NCBI RefSeq assembly: GCF_000014965.1
Contig: NC_008554.1
Location: forward strand, 1 to 64,000
Source of the DNA: Syntrophobacter fumaroxidans MPOB
Lineage (GTDB): Bacteria; Desulfobacterota; Syntrophobacteria; Syntrophobacterales; Syntrophobacteraceae
Direction: 5' to 3'
DNA: 64,000 nt
In this document: positions 45,658 through 55,041 of the stretch, piece after piece
Layout: each line of letters begins with the position of its first letter
Numbering within the stretch: the stretch's first letter is position 1
Position numbers and translations under genes: made by a program
The notes under the pieces: model-generated
Told to the model about the DNA's origin: nothing
What the model saw: only the letters and a program-made list of their open reading frames with translations
The model's database searches: none

Positions 45658-45716
45658 CGGTTTGAGACTGGTGGAAGAAATCCTGAATCGGCATGAAGAT
45701 GCGGTGGGAATTCGAA

Positions 45717-47351
45717 ATGAAAATAGGACGGTATTCGTACGACGAGTATCTGGAACTGGTGAAATCTTTCCATGGCTATGCAGCGCCCGGCCTGATGATG
45801 GGCGGGGTGATGGTGGATTTGGCTTTGAGCCGCATGCCCGAAGGCGTGTTGTTCGATGCCGTGTGCGAAACGGCGAGTTGTCTGCCGGACGCCGTTCAGT
45901 TGCTCACCCCCTGCACGGTGGGGAACGGATGGGTGCGAGTGCTGAACCTCGGCCGGTATGCGCTGAGCCTTTATGACAAGAGCACGGGCAGCGGGGTGAG
46001 GGTCTTCGTGGATGCGGCCAAGATACGTGCCTGGCCGGAGGCGGAGGCGTGGCTGTTCAAACTGAAGCCGAAAGCGGCGCAAGATACCGGGCTCCTTCTC
46101 AGGCAAATCAAGGAAGCGGGCTACGGGATCTACGGGGTGCAGGACATCCGAATCCAACCGCAGTTCCTGGTGCGGCACCACAAAGGCAGCATCGGCACCT
46201 GCACGCTCTGCGGGGAGCCTTATCCGGCCGACGATGGAGGGATTTGCCGGGGGTGTCAGGGAGAAGCTCCCTATGCGGTTCCCGGGGAAGTTGAATCGGA
46301 TGGCTTCCCGGACGGTCCGGATCTCCTGGCGGTGCCCGTGCAGGACGCCGTGGGCCGATCCATGCTGCACGACATGACCCAGATTCTGCCCGGAAAAAGC
46401 AAGGGAGCCGCCTTCCGGCGCGGCCAGCAGATATCGGTGGGCGACCTGTGCCGGCTGCAGCAGATGGGCCGGCAGAGAGTCTACGTGGACCAGGGCAATA
46501 CGCCCGACGGCGAATGGATTCACGAAGACCAGGCGGCACTTGCCTTCGCTCGGGCCATGGCGGGCGAGGGCGTGCGGTTCGTCGAGCCTCCCAGGGAGGG
46601 GAAGATCAATTTCGTGGCGGACCGCGACGGCCTGTTCCTCGTGGAAGAGGAGTCCCTCGAAGAGTTCAACATGGTCGCCGGGGTGATGTGCGCCTCGCGA
46701 AGAGGATACACCCTGGTGCGAAACGGCAGGATGCTCGGCGGGACCAGGGCCATTCCGCTGTATCTGCCTCGTTCCGCTTTCATGAAGGCTTTGGCCGTCC
46801 TGCGCTACGGACCGCTCTTTCGAGTTCTGCCCATGCGCAAGGCCCGGGTCGGCATACTGGTCACCGGGAGCGAGGTGTTTCAGGGACTCATCGAAGACCG
46901 CTTCATTCCGATTATCGGGGCAAAGGTCGAGGCGCTGGACTGTAAAGTGGTCAAGGCGGTGATTGTTCCGGACGACCGCGTGGCAATCCGTGACGGCGTG
47001 CACGAGCTTGTGCGGGCCGGTGCCGACCTGCTTGTGACCACCGCCGGGCTCTCGGTGGATCCCGATGATGTCACGCGCCAGGGCCTGAAGGATGCCGGCG
47101 CAATGGATATGCTCTACGGCGCTCCGGTCCTTCCCGGAGCCATGACTCTGCTGGCCCGCATCGGTTCGGTGCAGGTCATGGGCGTGCCGGCCTGCGCCCT
47201 CTATTTCAAGACCACGAGCTTCGACCTGCTTTTTCCGCGCCTGCTTGCGGGAGTGGACATTGCCCGCCGCGATCTGGCGAAGCTCGGGCACGGTTCGTTC
47301 TGCTTGGAGTGCAAGGCCTGTACCTTTCCCAAATGCCCGTTCGGGGGCTGA
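45717..47351 (+). CDS. FmdE-like protein fused to a molybdopterin-binding (MoaB/MoeA-type) domain
   Basis: The 544-residue product has three parts. Residues about 8-110 resemble FmdE, named from formylmethanofuran dehydrogenase operons (SFHGYAAPGLMMGG, CETASCLPDAVQLLTPCTVG). Residues about 160-180 form a zinc finger (CTLCGEPYPADDGGICRGC). The C-terminal half is a molybdopterin-binding domain (VGILVTGSEVF, TTAGLSVDPDD, GVPACALYF), ending in a Cys-rich tail (CLECKACTFPKCPFGG). The usual FmdE HGHxCPG is altered to HGYAAPG. It may handle or insert the tungsten/molybdenum cofactor for the formate dehydrogenases. GGTGGGA lies upstream of ATG 45717; an ATG at 45693 is in frame. The ModE-like gene follows 27 bases later. 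Confidence 0.82.
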   Translation: MKIGRYSYDEYLELVKSFHGYAAPGLMMGGVMVDLALSRMPEGVLFDAVCETASCLPDAVQLLTPCTVGNGWVRVLNLGRYALSLYDKSTGSGVRVFVDAAKIRAWPEAEAWLFKLKPKAAQDTGLLLRQIKEAGYGIYGVQDIRIQPQFLVRHHKGSIGTCTLCGEPYPADDGGICRGCQGEAPYAVPGEVESDGFPDGPDLLAVPVQDAVGRSMLHDMTQILPGKSKGAAFRRGQQISVGDLCRLQQMGRQRVYVDQGNTPDGEWIHEDQAALAFARAMAGEGVRFVEPPREGKINFVADRDGLFLVEEESLEEFNMVAGVMCASRRGYTLVRNGRMLGGTRAIPLYLPRSAFMKALAVLRYGPLFRVLPMRKARVGILVTGSEVFQGLIEDRFIPIIGAKVEALDCKVVKAVIVPDDRVAIRDGVHELVRAGADLLVTTAGLSVDPDDVTRQGLKDAGAMDMLYGAPVLPGAMTLLARIGSVQVMGVPACALYFKTTSFDLLFPRLLAGVDIARRDLAKLGHGSFCLECKACTFPKCPFGG

Positions 47352-47378
47352 CGGGTCTGTCGAACGAGGGAGGTGGCG

Positions 47379-47846
47379 ATGCCGTCGCAATCGCAGGAGG
47401 ACTCTGCCGCCCGTCCTGCAAGGCGGTCCGAGTCCAAGGGGAAGACCAAACCCGTGGAGGTTCTGAATGAACCGACCATCCGGCTGCATATTTGGCTGGA
47501 AACGGGCGATGGGGTGTTTTTTGGCGCCGGGCGAGCGTTCCTGCTGGAGAAAATCGAGGAGCACGGATCGTTGCGCAAAGCGGCCGAGGATCTCGGAATG
47601 TCGTATCGCGCCGCGTGGGGTAAAATAAGAAAAACCGAGAAGGTTCTCGGTGTCAAGCTGATCGCGCAGTGCCGCAGCAAAAAGGAGGGACACAATTTGA
47701 CCGAGGAGGGAAGGATGCTCAAGGAGAAATACCTCCTCTGGTTCCAGGAAATCGAGCGGGAAGCCTTGCGAAAAGCCGCGGAAATCTTTCCCTGGCCCGT
47801 GCGAGGGTACAAGGAAAAGGGCGGGGACAAGTTCCTGAGGCAATGA
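47379..47846 (+). CDS. ModE-like winged-helix transcriptional regulator
   Basis: The 155-residue protein has the N-terminal DNA-binding domain of ModE (FLLEKIEEHGSLRKAAEDLG, SYRAAWGKIRKTEK, TEEGRMLKEKYLLW). It has no molopterin-binding (TOBE/Mop) domain, so it cannot sense molybdate or tungstate in the usual way. A 30-residue polar tail of unknown role precedes the domain. It probably regulates genes of this island. GGGAGG lies five bases before ATG 47379; a GTG six bases upstream is the alternative. Its binding site may lie in the tandem repeats at 45531-45657, which is speculation. Confidence 0.83.
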   Translation: MPSQSQEDSAARPARRSESKGKTKPVEVLNEPTIRLHIWLETGDGVFFGAGRAFLLEKIEEHGSLRKAAEDLGMSYRAAWGKIRKTEKVLGVKLIAQCRSKKEGHNLTEEGRMLKEKYLLWFQEIEREALRKAAEIFPWPVRGYKEKGGDKFLRQ

Positions 47847-47917
47847 TCGCGCTCTCCATGGCCCTTGGCCCCATGGAAGCGCTGTTCACATCCATGGTTT
47901 GAAGGAGGATGCGGAGA

Positions 47918-48721
47918 ATGCAAACCCTCAAGCACATGACGGCAAGATTCAAGGACAACGGGCTGTTCTCCGCCGAGAACGAGCTGGCGGTGGAGGAGCT
48001 TCTTGAAATCTATGTCGATGATTCGCCGTATGCCATCACCATGCGCCTCCCGGGAGACGATATCAACCTGGCGGCCGGCTTCTGCTTTACCGAGGGGATC
48101 ATCCGATCCTACGACGACATTGCGTCCATCGAACATTGCGAGGCCATTCCCGGGGAACGCAGAGTGATGGTCCACCTCAGCCGGGACCGTAAGAGGGCGA
48201 AATCGGTGCGCAAAGAGCGCGCGGAGTACCTGAGCAAGTCCAGCTGCGGTCTTTGCGGGAAGCGTGAGGCCGAGGAGATCTTCGACGACATTCCCCCTGT
48301 GGAAACCTGTCGCCATATCGAGCTGGAGGAGATCCTGCGGCTCAAGGATGTTTTCGAAGGCCGCCAGGCCATTTTCCCCCGGACCGGCTCCACCCATTCG
48401 GCCGCGGCGTTTGACGACCGGGCGAACCTGCTTGCTTTCGCGGAGGATATCGGCCGTCACAATGCGTTCGACAAGGTGATCGGGGCGCTCCTGAAGACCA
48501 GGGAACTGGGAAAGGTTTTCCTGGGCGTGGTTTCCTCCCGGTTGAGCTTTGAAATGGTGCAGAAGGCCGGCGTCGCGGGCTTTGAGGTTTTCGCCGGGTT
48601 GTCGGCCGCCACGAGCCTGGCGGTGGCCATGGCCGACCGGCTCAACATGACCCTGATCGGCTTTCTGCGCGAGAAGAGCATGAGCATATACACCCATCCC
48701 GAAAGGGTCCTTCGCTGCTGA
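47918..48721 (+). CDS. fdhD: Formate dehydrogenase accessory sulfurtransferase FdhD
   Basis: FdhD transfers sulfur to the bis-MGD cofactor, which active formate dehydrogenase requires. The 267-residue product contains the two-cysteine motif CGLCGK, the VDDSPYAITMRLPGDD strand, GGSTHSAAAF-like RTGSTHSAAAF, DIGRHNAFDK and SSRLSFEMVQKA, all characteristic. Start 47918 was preferred to the ATG at 47909 because AAGGAGG is then at a proper distance. It lies in the run FmdE fusion - ModE-like - fdhD, just upstream of the periplasmic formate dehydrogenase. Confidence 0.95.
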   Translation: MQTLKHMTARFKDNGLFSAENELAVEELLEIYVDDSPYAITMRLPGDDINLAAGFCFTEGIIRSYDDIASIEHCEAIPGERRVMVHLSRDRKRAKSVRKERAEYLSKSSCGLCGKREAEEIFDDIPPVETCRHIELEEILRLKDVFEGRQAIFPRTGSTHSAAAFDDRANLLAFAEDIGRHNAFDKVIGALLKTRELGKVFLGVVSSRLSFEMVQKAGVAGFEVFAGLSAATSLAVAMADRLNMTLIGFLREKSMSIYTHPERVLRC

Positions 48722-48862
48722 ACAGCGGGGTTGTGCATTTATGTACGCAACCGACCTCGAAGTCTCCCCCCCGGCCGGTTTGTTCCGTCAAATCCAGACC
48801 TTTCGCGTTCCGTTCGACTCTTTGGAGGCCAGGTTTGCGCCTTATGTGTTTAAATTAACATA

Positions 48863-48891
48863 TTGAAATCATTAACTAATTGTTCTAGGTA
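48863..48891 (+). promoter_or_regulatory. Promoter candidate for the periplasmic formate dehydrogenase operon
   Basis: TTGAAA (48863-48868), 17 bases and TAGGTA (48886-48891) lie in the only AT-rich stretch between fdhD and the next gene. The -10 match is modest. Confidence 0.4.
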
Positions 48892-49010
48892 TCACAAGTA
48901 TGAATAAGGATGGAACGCGGCGGTTTTGTGACACACGGTCGGAAACCGGGCGGATGTCAGGGAAACTTATGTAATTCTTCCGAAGGTTTACACGAGAGGA
49001 GGAGAAGAAC

Positions 49011-52000
49011 ATGGGAGTCACACGACGTGAGTTCCTTTTGATCTCCGGCACCATGGGGGCCGGTCTGGCGCTGTCGTCTCTGGGAGTCGACATGCGCCCG
49101 ATCATGGCCCACGCGGAGGAACTCAGTAAGATCGAGAAGGTGAAGAGCGCCAAGCAGACCTACTCGCTCTGTTACTATTGTTCGGTAACGTGCGGGTTGA
49201 TTTGCAGCACCGATCAGAAAACCGGCAAAATCATCAACATCGAAGGGGATCCGGACCATCCCGTCACGGAAGGATCGCTTTGTGCGAAAGGTGCGGCAAG
49301 CCTTCAGATGTCGGCCCGCAACGAGCATCGTTTGACCAAGGTCCTCTATCGCAAGCCCGGCGGCGACAAGTGGGAACCCAAGACGATGGATTGGGCTCTG
49401 ACCGAGATCGCAAAGAGAATCAAAGCCACCCGCGACAAGGACTTCATGGTCAAGAACGCAAAAGGACAGGTCGTCAACCGGTTGGAGAGCATCTCGCATC
49501 TGGGCAGTTCCAAGCTGGACAATGAAGAGTGCTGGATGGTGACCGCCGCGGTGAGGGCACTCGGCCTCGTCTACATCGACCACCAGGCCAGAGTCTGACA
49601 CGGTCCGAGCGTAGCGGCTCTGGGAGAGTCGTTCGGACGTGGTTCAATGACGAATCATTACATCGATATCAAGAATGCCGACGTTATTTTGATCATGGGC
49701 AGCAACGCCGCGGAGATGCATCCGATTTCCTTCAAGTGGGTGCTGCGGGCCAGGGAGGAGAGAGGAGCCAAGATCATCCACGTGGATCCCCGTTTCACCA
49801 GGACTTCAGCCCTGGCGGATCATTACATCGCCCTGAGGTCGGGTACCGACATCGCTTTTCTCGGCGGGATGATCAAGTACATTCTCGAGAACAAGAAGTA
49901 TTTCGAAGAGTACGTAAGGGATTACACCAACGCCTCCTTCATCGTGGACGAGAAGTTCAGTTTCAACGACGGTCTGTTCTCGGGGTACGACCCTGCCGCG
50001 AGAAAGTACGACAAGTCGACGTGGGCCATCAAGGTGGATGAGAAGGGCATTCCGCAAAAGGATCCGACCTTTGAGAACCCGCGGTGCGTGCTGCAGATGC
50101 TGAAGGCTCATTACTCCCGGTACGACATTGACAAGGTTTCCTCGATCACCGGCACGCCGGTGGAAGATCTCAAGACGGTTTATGAACTGTACGCCTCGAC
50201 GGGAGTCAAGGACAAAGCCGGAACGGAGCTCTACGCCCTCGGCTGGACGCAGCACACCGTCGGCGTTCAGAACATCAGGGCCATGTCGATCATTCAGGGC
50301 CTGCTGGGCAACATGGGTATCGCCGGAGGCGGGATCAACGCGCTGCGCGGCGAGCCGAACGTCCAGGGATCGACCGACCATGCGATCCTTTCACACATTC
50401 TTCCGGGCTATTTGAAGGCGCCTGTGGCCTCTCTGACCACCCTGGAGGAGTATTTGAAGAAGAACACGCCGAAGACCAGCGAACCTCAATCGGCGAACTG
50501 GTACCAGAACACGCCCAAGTACATGGTGAGCCTCTTGAAGGCCTGGTACGGAGACAAGGCCGTCAAGGAAAACGATTTCGGTTATGCCAACGTACCCAAG
50601 CTCGATGATGGGCAGGACGCGACGGTTCTGAACATGATCGACAAGATGTATGAGGGCAAGATCAAGGGATTCACGTGTATCGGCCAGGATCCGGCCGTCA
50701 GCCTGCCCAATGCGAACAAGGTGAGGCAGGCCTTTACGAAGCTGGACTGGATGGTGCATGTGAACATCTTCGACAACGAGACCGCGTCATTCTGGAAAGG
50801 CCCGGGCCTGGATCCGAAGAAGGTCAAGACCGAGGTCTTCCTGCTTCCGGCGGCGGCATCCATGGAGAAAGAAGGCAGCATGAGCAACAGCGGGCGCATG
50901 CTGCAGTGGAAATACACGGCCGAGAAGCCCCCGGGAGACGCACTGTCGGTAGGGGACATCCTCTATCGACTGGTGAACAAGTTGAAGGATCTCTACAAGA
51001 AAGAGAAGGGCGCATTCCCTGACCCGATCGTCAACCTGGTGTGGAATTATGGAGATGCCAAGGGCCACTACGACGCCTTGGCGACTTCCAAGGCGGTGAA
51101 CGGGCTTTTCCTGGAGGATGTGACCATCGGCGACAAGACGTTCAAGAAGGGGCAGTGCGTTCCCGGTTTCGGCAATCTGCAGGCCGACGGGAAGACTTCC
51201 TGCGGCAACTGGATCTATTCCGGAGCGTTCGCCGCGGACGGGACCAACCTTATGGCCCGCAGGAAGAAGGACGACCCGACGGGCCTCGGCCTGTACCCTG
51301 AATGGGGCTGGGCCTGGCCGGTCAATCGCCGGATCCTTTACAACCGGGCTTCGGTGGATAAGAACGGGCAACCCTTCGATCCCAGCCGTCCCCTTCTAAA
51401 GTGGGTGGACGGGAAATGGGTGGGTGATGTTCCGGACGGCCCCTGGCCGCCTCTGAGCGACAAAGAAAAGGGAAAGCTGCCGTTCATTATGAAGCCGGAC
51501 GGCGTGGCCTCCCTCTTCGGGCCGGGGCTGGCGGACGGACCCTTCCCCGAGCACTATGAGCCGCTCGAGGGGCCGCTGGCCAAGAACCCGATGTCTTCGC
51601 AACTGAACAATCCGGCCATCAAAATATTTACAAAGGAGTGCGACCTGTACTCGGGGTGCGATCCCAAGTTTCCTTTCGTCTGCACCACATATTCCTGCAC
51701 GGAACACTGGTGCACCGGCGCCGAGACCAGATGGCAGTCATGGCTCACGGAAGCCCAGCCGGAGGCCTATGTCGAAATCAGCAGAGAGCTTGCCGAGCTC
51801 CGCGGCATCAAGAACGGGGAGAGGGTCCGGGTGGAGTCTCCACGCGGCAAGGTGGAATGCGTGGCCATGGTGACCACGCGGTTCCGTCCCTTCCAGGTCG
51901 GCGGGCAGACGATCCACCAGGTGGGGATGACCTTCAACTACGGCTGGCTTTTCCCCAAGGATTGCGGTGATACCGCCAACCTGCTGACCCCCACCGCCGG

Positions 52001-52061
52001 TGATGCGAACACCATGACCCCGGAATATAAAGCCTTCATGGTCAACGTGACGAAGGTGTAG
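49011..52061 (+). CDS. fdnG: Periplasmic selenocysteine formate dehydrogenase, catalytic subunit
   Basis: Two frames in one phase, joined by TGA 49596-49598, encode a 1016-residue catalytic subunit with selenocysteine 196 (ARV-U-HGPSVAALGESFGRG). A Tat signal, TRREFLLISG, begins the protein, so the folded enzyme is exported to the periplasm. The [4Fe-4S] motif is CYYCSVTCGLICS...CAKG. The long C-terminal half carries the pyranopterin-binding domain, with CDLYSGCDPKFPFVCTTY and TEHWCTGAETRW near the end. It matches the FdnG/FdhA type of periplasmic enzymes. Genes for the FeS subunit and FdhE follow, but no cytochrome b subunit, so electrons probably go to a soluble periplasmic carrier such as a cytochrome c. 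GAGGAGGAGAAG precedes the ATG. Confidence 0.95.
49596..49638 (+). promoter_or_regulatory. Selenocysteine UGA and SECIS element of the second formate dehydrogenase
   Basis: After TGA 49596-49598, GTCCGA (49603-49608) pairs perfectly with TCGGAC (49633-49638), enclosing a loop region with GGCTCTGG. The lower stem is clear; I could not settle the apical stem by eye. Confidence 0.75.
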
Positions 52062-52073
52062 GAGGAGTGAGAC

Positions 52074-52727
52074 ATGTCGAAGGGAAAATCCATAATGGTC
52101 GATACCTCCAGGTGCACCGCCTGCCGTGGCTGCCAGGTGGCCTGTAAACAATGGAACGGTTTGCCCGGCACGAAGACCAAGCAGGTGGGCACGTATCAGA
52201 ACCCCCAGGACGTCTCCGCGGAAACGTGGAAGCTGGTCCGGTTTTCGGAGGGGATCAAGGAAAACGGAAAACCCTACTGGTATTTCTTTTCGGAGCAATG
52301 CCGGCATTGCCTCGAACCGCCGTGCGTGGATTCCATCGGCGGATACCAGCCGGAGGGTGCGACGAGGGATGAGGCGACGGGGGCGGTGATCTTCAAACCG
52401 GCATCCAAGGAGGCGCCTTTCGAGGAAGTCAAGGGCGCCTGCCCGTACAACATTCCTCGCCAGGACGCCAAGAGCAAGGTGTTTTTCAAGTGCACCATGT
52501 GTCTTGACCGAATCACCAACAACAGGATCCCGGCGTGCGTCCAGAGTTGTCCCACCGGCGCGATGGCGTTCGGGGAGCGGGACGCCATCGTCGAAATGGT
52601 GAAGAAGCGCGTCGAGGAGTTGAAGAAGACCTATCCCAAAGCGATGGCGCTCAACCCGGACGAGGTCCGGGTGATCTACATCGTCACGGACGATCCGAAG
52701 AAGTACCATCAGTACGCGGTGGCATGA
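52074..52727 (+). CDS. fdnH: Formate dehydrogenase iron-sulfur (beta) subunit
   Basis: The 217-residue product has the four [4Fe-4S] cysteine groups of the FdnH/FdhB family: CTACRGCQVAC, CRHCLEPPCVDSIGG, CTMCLDRI...CVQSCPTGA and a shared CPYN. There is no signal peptide and no C-terminal membrane helix. It probably travels to the periplasm with the Tat-bearing catalytic subunit. It starts 12 bases after that gene, with GGAGGAG upstream. Lack of the membrane helix agrees with the absence of a cytochrome b gene. Confidence 0.93.
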   Translation: MSKGKSIMVDTSRCTACRGCQVACKQWNGLPGTKTKQVGTYQNPQDVSAETWKLVRFSEGIKENGKPYWYFFSEQCRHCLEPPCVDSIGGYQPEGATRDEATGAVIFKPASKEAPFEEVKGACPYNIPRQDAKSKVFFKCTMCLDRITNNRIPACVQSCPTGAMAFGERDAIVEMVKKRVEELKKTYPKAMALNPDEVRVIYIVTDDPKKYHQYAVA

Positions 52728-52813
52728 GGAAGAGAGGGGTGCTTCCAGTCGGGGGAGCGCCCCTTTCCTTGCGAAATCGCGACGGACGACGGTTGTCGGA
52801 AGAGGAGTATCTC

Positions 52814-53779
52814 ATGGAACAGGAATCCCTGGCGGCAAGAGCCGCGGGAAGAGTAGCCGATGCGTTGAAGAAGACCTCGGAAGAAAACCGTTATCTCCGT
52901 ACGGTGCTGGCGCCCTTTGCCGGCCTTCTGATGGAGCAGGCGCGCTGGAAAGCCGAGCTGCCCGAAACGGAGGCCGGAAATGCCCTCGCTCCGGACGCGA
53001 CGAGGTTCGGCAACGGAATCCCGGTGACGGACAGGCAGAGCCTCATTTGCCTCGGGGATTTGTGGAAAGAGGCCGCCGAGCGCCTCGTTCCGCCCTTTGC
53101 CGATGGGTTTGCCGAAGTCGCCGATGGGCTCAGGCGGCTGCAGTACGCGATACTCAAGGGCGGGTTCGATCCGGACTCCTACTGGAGCCGCGTGCTGAAG
53201 AACCGGAATGCGGCAGTGCCCGACGAGGTCCGAGCGATCGGTCTGGAACCCGAGGTTCTCCAGTTTGCCCTGATCCAGTTGGCGAAGCCGGTTGTGGAAA
53301 GACGTGCCGAGGGTTTACAGCCCCTGATCAAGAGCCTGACCTGGAACAAGGGATACTGCCCGATCTGCGGATCGCTTCCCGAATTGAGTCTTCTCAAGGG
53401 CAAGGAAGGGCATCGCTGGCTGCGGTGCGCGTTTTGTGCGGGTGAATGGCGTTTTCACAGGACCACCTGTCCGAACTGCGAAAGCCAGAAACCGGACGAC
53501 ATTGAATTGTGCTACGTCGAAGGCAGGGAACACGAAAGGGTCGAGTTGTGCCACAATTGCATGACCTACGTGGTGAGCGTGGATGTCAGGACCCTCGCCG
53601 ACGAGATCGTTCCCGAAGTCGCGCGGTTGGGCCTGTTGCACCTCGACGCCATTGCCCAGAGAAGAGAATTTCGACCCATGAACCCGACCGGATGGACGAA
53701 ATCGGCACCGGCGGGCGCCGCCGCGGATGAGGCAAGCGGCCGCGCATCCGGGGCTTCAGGGGGCACCATGCTCCACTAG
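52814..53779 (+). CDS. fdhE: Formate dehydrogenase accessory protein FdhE
   Basis: FdhE is a cytoplasmic, iron-binding rubredoxin-like factor needed for formate dehydrogenase maturation, proposed to check the enzyme before Tat export. The 321-residue product has its two zinc-ribbon-like pairs: CPICGSLPE with CAFCAGEWRF, and CPNCES with CHNCMTYV. The N-terminal half is helical. It is somewhat long because of an Ala/Gly-rich tail after residue 300. GGAAGAGGAG precedes ATG 52814. Confidence 0.93.
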   Translation: MEQESLAARAAGRVADALKKTSEENRYLRTVLAPFAGLLMEQARWKAELPETEAGNALAPDATRFGNGIPVTDRQSLICLGDLWKEAAERLVPPFADGFAEVADGLRRLQYAILKGGFDPDSYWSRVLKNRNAAVPDEVRAIGLEPEVLQFALIQLAKPVVERRAEGLQPLIKSLTWNKGYCPICGSLPELSLLKGKEGHRWLRCAFCAGEWRFHRTTCPNCESQKPDDIELCYVEGREHERVELCHNCMTYVVSVDVRTLADEIVPEVARLGLLHLDAIAQRREFRPMNPTGWTKSAPAGAAADEASGRASGASGGTMLH

Positions 53780-53802
53780 CGCGCTGCGCCGGCGTCGAAG
53801 TC

Positions 53803-54669
53803 CTATTCGAATTGCTTCGCGTATGCGGCGTCGTTGTAGAGACCCTCTCCGTGCAGGTCTTTTCCAAAGCCGCGGATGATGTTCTGTCCTTCATCGGACG
53901 CGACGAAAGCGATGAATTTGGCCGCCCATTCGGCGCCCGGTGTGCTCCCCGGCGGTTGGCACAACCCGTGGTAGACGTTGACCAGGATCTTGTCCCCCTT
54001 AAGAAGCACTTTCAGATTCTTCAGGTTCTTCTTTTCGGCTACCCAGGTGCTGCTGTCCGTCATGAAATAGCCCCGCTCGCTATCCGCCATCCTGAGCGTT
54101 GCGATCATGAACTGCTTCGTCACGACGTACCAGTCTCCGGATGGGGTGACTCCCGCCTTGGCCCAAATCTGGAGTTCCTTCTTGTGCGTGCCGGAATTGT
54201 CTCCCCGTGAAAAAAACTTTGCCTTGGTTTCCGCAATTTTCCGATAGGCCTCGACGGCTGACGAAGTGTTCGCGATACCCGCGGGGTCCGTTGCAGGTCC
54301 GACGATGAAGAACTCATTCGAGCCGATAAGCGTGTGGTTTGCGGCCCAGCCTTCCGCCACCGCTTTTTTTTCGGCGTCGGGGCTGTGTCCCATGATCACG
54401 TCGGCTGTCTTTTCCTTCAGCATTTTCAGGGATTCGCCCGATCCGGCCTTCTTCCAGCACAGAGTGGTGTTGGTCCGTGCGGTGAACACGTCGGCCAATG
54501 CCTTGACCAATCCGAGCTCCCCCGGGCTTCCGGTTGCCAGCACAAACCGGTTCGGACCGGAGCCATAGGTGCCGTCGCACGGCTCGCCGCCGGCGCTAGG
54601 CACCGCACCCGTGCCCGCAATCGCCAGGCAGATCGAGAACACCGCCGCTTTGAAGAAAAGAGCTTTCAT
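53803..54669 (-). CDS. TupA-like solute-binding protein, orphan paralogue
   Basis: The 288-residue product has a signal peptide (residues about 1-28) and the same fold markers as TupA at 39107: ISRGDNSGTHKKE-like FSRGDNSGTHKKE, HSPDAEKKAVAEGW and MADSERGYFMTD. The oxyanion signature TTTST is replaced by LATGSPGELG, so the ligand may differ from tungstate. No permease or ATPase is adjacent. It is convergent with fdhE. A -10-like TATACT on the minus strand (54812-54817) suggests a start near 54805. It may serve TupBC or a separate oxyanion system; both are conjecture. Confidence 0.85.
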   Translation of the reverse strand: MKALFFKAAVFSICLAIAGTGAVPSAGGEPCDGTYGSGPNRFVLATGSPGELGLVKALADVFTARTNTTLCWKKAGSGESLKMLKEKTADVIMGHSPDAEKKAVAEGWAANHTLIGSNEFFIVGPATDPAGIANTSSAVEAYRKIAETKAKFFSRGDNSGTHKKELQIWAKAGVTPSGDWYVVTKQFMIATLRMADSERGYFMTDSSTWVAEKKNLKNLKVLLKGDKILVNVYHGLCQPPGSTPGAEWAAKFIAFVASDEGQNIIRGFGKDLHGEGLYNDAAYAKQFE

Positions 54670-55041
54670 GAGGGACCTCCTTCGTCCGAGTCAAGGGTGA
54701 ACAATGTAATATGCGCCGAATTAGCGAGCGCAAAAGGACTGATTCGCGCCATGAGCGCCGTCAGGAAGTCCAATCCGCCACGAGGGATATGCCGGAATGG
54801 ACATAAGGCGCAGTATAGCATCAAGAGGGCGTTCGAATGCAAGCGCCTATTGCGCCTGTTTGCCCATAAGGCCGGCGTGAGCGCGCTCAATCTTGTGAAG
54901 GCGTTTGTCTTGATGCGTCGTTTCCACTATATTCGCACGGGAGCCGGGAAGGGAGAATCGTACACCGGCCCGGCGAGCCGGCCGGGATTTCCGGGGAAGC
55001 CCGGGGATCGTTCATCGACACCATGCAAGGATACCGAACGA
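54670..55041. other. Divergent region between the TupA-like and small unknown genes
   Basis: A gap of 372 bases. On the minus strand TATACT (complement at 54812-54817) is a likely -10 for the TupA-like gene, with only a poor -35 (TTGCAT, 19 bases away). The leader can form GGACT...AGTCC and GCGC hairpins. Nothing else was recognised. Confidence 0.4.

Larger units (their letters stand above)
44937..45716. other. Regulatory/repeat region between the first formate dehydrogenase and the FmdE-like gene
   Basis: No gene in 780 bases. It contains a strong hairpin (44958-44986), a promoter candidate (TTGTAT 45246-45251, 18 bases, TATACT 45270-45275), dispersed repeat copy C (45318-45514) and a tandem pair of 70-bp units (45531-45657). 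Confidence 0.55.

Noticed and set aside
47349-47378. Possible UGA read-through from the FmdE fusion into the ModE-like frame (same phase)
   Set aside because: The TGA follows a natural Cys-rich C-terminus, the ModE-like gene has its own ribosome site, and no active-site context or hairpin suggests selenocysteine.
45516-47843. 775-codon open frame on the minus strand opposite the FmdE fusion and ModE-like gene
   Set aside because: High-GC shadow: no domain, odd composition rich in Arg, His and Pro, and the plus-strand genes are clear.
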